The translations under genes and the position numbers were made by a program. A stretch of 33,636 nt of DNA, from NCBI RefSeq assembly GCF_903853455.1, contig NZ_CAINTR010000140.1, forward strand, positions 1-33,636, in the 5' to 3' direction. Positions 30,993-33,636 of this stretch are shown here, piece by piece; position 1 is the first letter of the stretch; the number at the start of each line of letters is the position of its first letter. Origin of the DNA: an uncultured Magnetospirillum sp. Its GTDB lineage: Bacteria; Pseudomonadota; Alphaproteobacteria; Rhodospirillales; Magnetospirillaceae. The notes under the pieces were generated by a model that saw nothing but the letters and a program-made list of their open reading frames with translations, did no database searches and was not told where the DNA came from.

Positions 30993-33332
30993 TCACGGCT
31001 TCGGCGCGGCGGCGTTCCGGCGAAGGGTGGTGACGTAATCGGCGAAGGCCTCGGCCGGCAGCGGCTTGGCGAAGTGGTACCCTTGAGCCTCGTCGCAGCG
31101 CAGGTGGCGCAGTTGGTCCAGGGTGCCGAGGTCCTCGACGCCCTCGGCGATGGTTCTCAGGTTGAGGCTGGCGGCCATCTGGATGATGGTCCGGACGATG
31201 GCGGCGTCCTCGGGATCGGAGGTCAGGTCCCGGATGAACGACTGGTCGATCTTCAGCTTGTCCACCTTGAAGCGCTTCAGGTAGGCGAGGCTGGAATAGC
31301 CGGTACCGAAATCGTCGATGGACAGCTTCAGCCCCAGCGCCTTCAGCCGCTTCACCGTCGCCAGCACGCTCTCCACGTCCCGGATCAGGATGGATTCGGT
31401 CAGTTCCAGTTCCAGGAAGGCGGGGTCGAGGCCGGCATCGTCAAGGGCGGCGGCGACGGTGCGTTCCAGATTGCCGCGTTTGAACTGGAGCGCCGACAGG
31501 TTGATCGCCACCACCATTCCGGCCAGCTCGGTCTGCTGCCAGATCGCCAATTGCCGACAGGCCTCGCGCATCACCCACTCGCCCATGGGAACGATCAGGC
31601 CGCTTTCCTCGGCGGCGGCGATGAAGTGGCCCGGCGGCACCATGCCGAATTGCGGGTGATTCCAGCGGATCAGCGCCTCGGCGCCGACGACGTCGCCGCT
31701 GCTCAGGTCGATCTGGGGCTGGTAGTGCAGGACGAACTCGCTTTGGTCCAGGGCGCGGCGCAGGCCGTGGCGCAGCCGCAACTGCTCTTCGGTGTCCGAG
31801 TTCATGCCCAGGTCGAAGAAGCGGCAGGCGTTCCGCCCGATCTCCTTGGCGTGGTACATGGCCGTGTTGGCCTTCTTCATCAACGTCTCGAAATCGCGGC
31901 CGTCGTCGGGATACATGGCGATGCCGACCGAGGCCGACATGGAGATGCTGATGCCTTGAATCTCGAAGGGTTCGGCCACGAGCTGCAGAATTTTCTCGGC
32001 CACGCTACCCACGGCGTCGGGGCCGTGGGCGTCGGCGATGACGGCGACGAATTCATCGCCGCCGTGCCGGCTGACGGTGTCGGTGTCGCGCACGCAGCCG
32101 CCCAGGCGGTCGGCGACCGCCTTCAGCAGCTCGTCGGCGAGCTGGTGCCCGATGGTGTCGTTGACGGTCTTGAAGTTGTCGAGGTCGATGAACAGCAGGG
32201 CCGCGTTGGCACTGGAGCGCTCTGCATATGCGATCGCCACCTTCATGCGGTCTTCGGCCAGCAGCCGGTTGGGCAGGGCGGTCAGCGCGTCGTGATAGGC
32301 TAGGAATTCGACGCGCTCCTGCGCCTGCTTGCGTTCGGTGATGTTGTCGAACATGACCGCGAAATGGCTGTGATCGGTGCTGAAGACCGAGATGGAAAAC
32401 CACAGGCCCAGGGCCTTGAGATGCCACTCGAAGCGCTCCGGGACACCTGTCGCCGCCACGCGGAAATAGATCTCGAACAGTTCGGGGTCGGAATCGTGCA
32501 GTCCGGGGATGACCTCGGACACGCGCCTGCCGACGACGTCCTTCAAACCGGTCAAGGCCTCGAAATTGGAGTTGACCGCCACATAGGCAAAGTCGACCGG
32601 TCGGCCGGCCTCGTCGGTGACCAGGGTGCAATAGGCGAAGCCGCCCAGGATGTTCTGGAACAGCAAGCGGTATTGCGCCTCGCTTTGCCGCAACGCCAAT
32701 TCGGCGTGTTTGCTGTCGGTGATGTCGCGGGCGATACCAAACAGACCGGCCAGTCTATGATCTTGGTCGTAGAAGGGGCCCTTGGTGGTGAGGAAGGTGC
32801 GCACGCCCAGCGGGGTGGTCAGGACCTCCTCGAAGGTGCGGATCTCGCCCTGTTCCATGATCGTGCGGTCGGCCGTCATCAGCGCCTCCGCCTCGGCGGG
32901 CGGGAAGAGGGCGCGGTCGTCGAGGCCGATCACCGTGGTGTGGTCCTCGCCGACGAAGCGGCCGGCTTCGCGGTTGAACATCAGATAGCGGCCGGCCGTG
33001 TTCTTGACATACATGGCGTCGGTGGATTTCTCGGCGATGACGTCGAGCAACCGCAGCGCCTGGAGCTTTTCCGCGTGCATGGCCGCCAGGTTGCGGACCA
33101 TGCGGGTCATCAGGCCGTAGAGGAGGATGGTGGTCAGCGCGACGAAGGCCCATCCCTTGAGGGTGCTGACAACGGCCATTTGCGTCGGCTCGCCCACGAC
33201 CAGCCGGACGACGCTGTCGGAGGCCAGAATCCAGACCGCCGCCACCGCCGCGTAAATCAGCGCGATTCGGATCGGGCCGCTGGTCGGCGGTTCTGGGGCA
33301 GTCTGTCCTTCGGTAATCGGTTCCTGGTCCAT
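30993..33332 (-). CDS. Membrane GGDEF-EAL cyclic-di-GMP protein with two PAS domains
   Basis: The 779-residue protein makes and/or degrades cyclic-di-GMP at the inner membrane. Two membrane helices (about 21-38 and 58-76) are followed by PAS (about 92-208), PAS (about 215-338), GGDEF (about 340-505) and EAL (about 515-765). The cyclase motif GGDEF (424-428) is intact, with an RxxD inhibitory site at 415-418. The phosphodiesterase motif EAL (552-554) and DDFGTGYSS (673-681) are also intact, so both activities are possible. ATG 33332 is chosen because the best promoter (33451-33478) overlaps the next candidate start upstream (33452), and codons above it run through a poly-G tract. The Shine-Dalgarno sequence is weak. 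Confidence 0.93.
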   Translation of the reverse strand: MDQEPITEGQTAPEPPTSGPIRIALIYAAVAAVWILASDSVVRLVVGEPTQMAVVSTLKGWAFVALTTILLYGLMTRMVRNLAAMHAEKLQALRLLDVIAEKSTDAMYVKNTAGRYLMFNREAGRFVGEDHTTVIGLDDRALFPPAEAEALMTADRTIMEQGEIRTFEEVLTTPLGVRTFLTTKGPFYDQDHRLAGLFGIARDITDSKHAELALRQSEAQYRLLFQNILGGFAYCTLVTDEAGRPVDFAYVAVNSNFEALTGLKDVVGRRVSEVIPGLHDSDPELFEIYFRVAATGVPERFEWHLKALGLWFSISVFSTDHSHFAVMFDNITERKQAQERVEFLAYHDALTALPNRLLAEDRMKVAIAYAERSSANAALLFIDLDNFKTVNDTIGHQLADELLKAVADRLGGCVRDTDTVSRHGGDEFVAVIADAHGPDAVGSVAEKILQLVAEPFEIQGISISMSASVGIAMYPDDGRDFETLMKKANTAMYHAKEIGRNACRFFDLGMNSDTEEQLRLRHGLRRALDQSEFVLHYQPQIDLSSGDVVGAEALIRWNHPQFGMVPPGHFIAAAEESGLIVPMGEWVMREACRQLAIWQQTELAGMVVAINLSALQFKRGNLERTVAAALDDAGLDPAFLELELTESILIRDVESVLATVKRLKALGLKLSIDDFGTGYSSLAYLKRFKVDKLKIDQSFIRDLTSDPEDAAIVRTIIQMAASLNLRTIAEGVEDLGTLDQLRHLRCDEAQGYHFAKPLPAEAFADYVTTLRRNAAAPKP

Positions 33333-33450
33333 GCGATGGCTTCGTTCGCTATCCAAGGGGGCGGCCGGTTGCGGGTCAGGGGCGGATCTGTTTTGCTGCC
33401 AAAGGACGAATGTGGCGAATGGGACGCTTCGCCCATTCGAGAGGCCGCTC

Positions 33451-33478
33451 ATGATAGGCTGATTTTCAGTATGGTCAA
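33451..33478 (-). promoter_or_regulatory. Promoter for the GGDEF-EAL gene
   Basis: On the - strand TTGACC (33478-33473) and TATCAT (33456-33451) are 16 bases apart, each matching the housekeeping consensus at five of six positions. Transcription would start near 33443 and give a leader of about 110 bases. The -35 lies four bases from a run of 12 G on the + strand. Confidence 0.6.
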
Positions 33479-33481
33479 TCA

Positions 33482-33493
33482 GGGGGGGGGGGG
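33482..33493. repeat. Homopolymer run of 12 G
   Basis: Twelve consecutive G (C on the - strand) lie just upstream of the GGDEF-EAL promoter -35. Runs this long are prone to slipped-strand length change and also to sequencing error. Confidence 0.9.
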
Positions 33494-33582
33494 CGTCCTC
33501 ACCATCCCTCAGTTTCCGCTTGCCTGAAAGAATCGGTGTGTGATTCAAGGATTCCGCCCTTTGATCGAGCGGAGGCGGCAGG

Positions 33583-33636
33583 ATGGGTGGGATCGAGCAC
33601 GTTGCGGCAGGGATCATTGCGGACCTTGAGGCGAAG
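33583..33636 (+). CDS. Start of an unidentified gene, cut by the window edge
   Basis: ATG 33583 follows GGAGG by seven bases and opens a frame of 18 codons (MGGIEHVAAGIIADLEAK) that leaves the window. The ribosome site is one of the best here, which supports a real start. The family cannot be named from 18 residues. It is divergent from the GGDEF-EAL gene. Confidence 0.5.
   Translation, partial: MGGIEHVAAGIIADLEAK

Noticed and set aside
1-33636. Magnetosome, CRISPR, phage, tRNA or rRNA genes
   Set aside because: I looked for these given the likely organism and accessory content, but no gene or array pattern was found.

Overview
The window is GC-rich, gene-dense chromosomal DNA from an alphaproteobacterium. 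The cmk-rpsA pair, a ChpT-type histidine phosphotransferase, a CheA carrying its own receiver domain, and the wealth of signalling proteins point to Rhodospirillales. A Magnetospirillum-like organism is my best guess, but it rests on gene content and recollection, not on a search. No magnetosome genes, rRNA, tRNA or CRISPR arrays were seen.

Left edge (1-530): the C-terminus of a probable transposase abuts a lower-GC reading frame for a membrane protein that looks cut at its 5' end. Then purD (-) and xseA (+) are separated by a large inverted intergenic repeat. From 3506 to 9112 (- strand) lies a compact chemotaxis operon, cheA-cheW-cheY-cheB-cheR. Its CheA is unusual: Hpt, proline-rich linker, kinase core, two CheW-like domains and a receiver.

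From 16704 down to 9269 (- strand) runs a long, tightly packed gene string: GAF/PP2C phosphatase with an RsbW-like ATPase domain, a STAS protein, an MlaE-type permease, an MlaF-type ATPase, an MlaD-type MCE protein, a repeat-filled 270-base gap, an ABC auxiliary lipoprotein, an RlmD/RumA-type RNA methyltransferase and a ChpT-like phosphotransferase. Most junctions are 4-base ATGA overlaps. The first three proteins form a partner-switching module translationally coupled to a lipid transporter, which is the most interesting arrangement here. A REC-PAS-PAS-HisKA-HATPase-REC-Hpt kinase is transcribed divergently from it.

The middle (19687-23033) is housekeeping: rpsA with a strong terminator, cmk, and a HugZ-type FMN-barrel protein. 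An AT-richer patch (23058-23770) carries a higBA toxin-antitoxin pair with a candidate operator. GTP-dependent PEP carboxykinase (pckG) follows, convergent with a small lipoprotein gene.

From 26472 to 29306 (+) is a coupled run: GST-like protein, DUF985 cupin, cupredoxin lipoprotein, CbbY-type HAD phosphatase, and a uracil-DNA-glycosylase-family protein with a probable iron-sulfur cysteine set. The right end holds a 58-residue protein, a cyclic-nucleotide-binding PP2C phosphatase and a GGDEF-EAL protein (both -). A good promoter for the latter sits next to a run of 12 G. A new + strand gene appears to begin at 33583.
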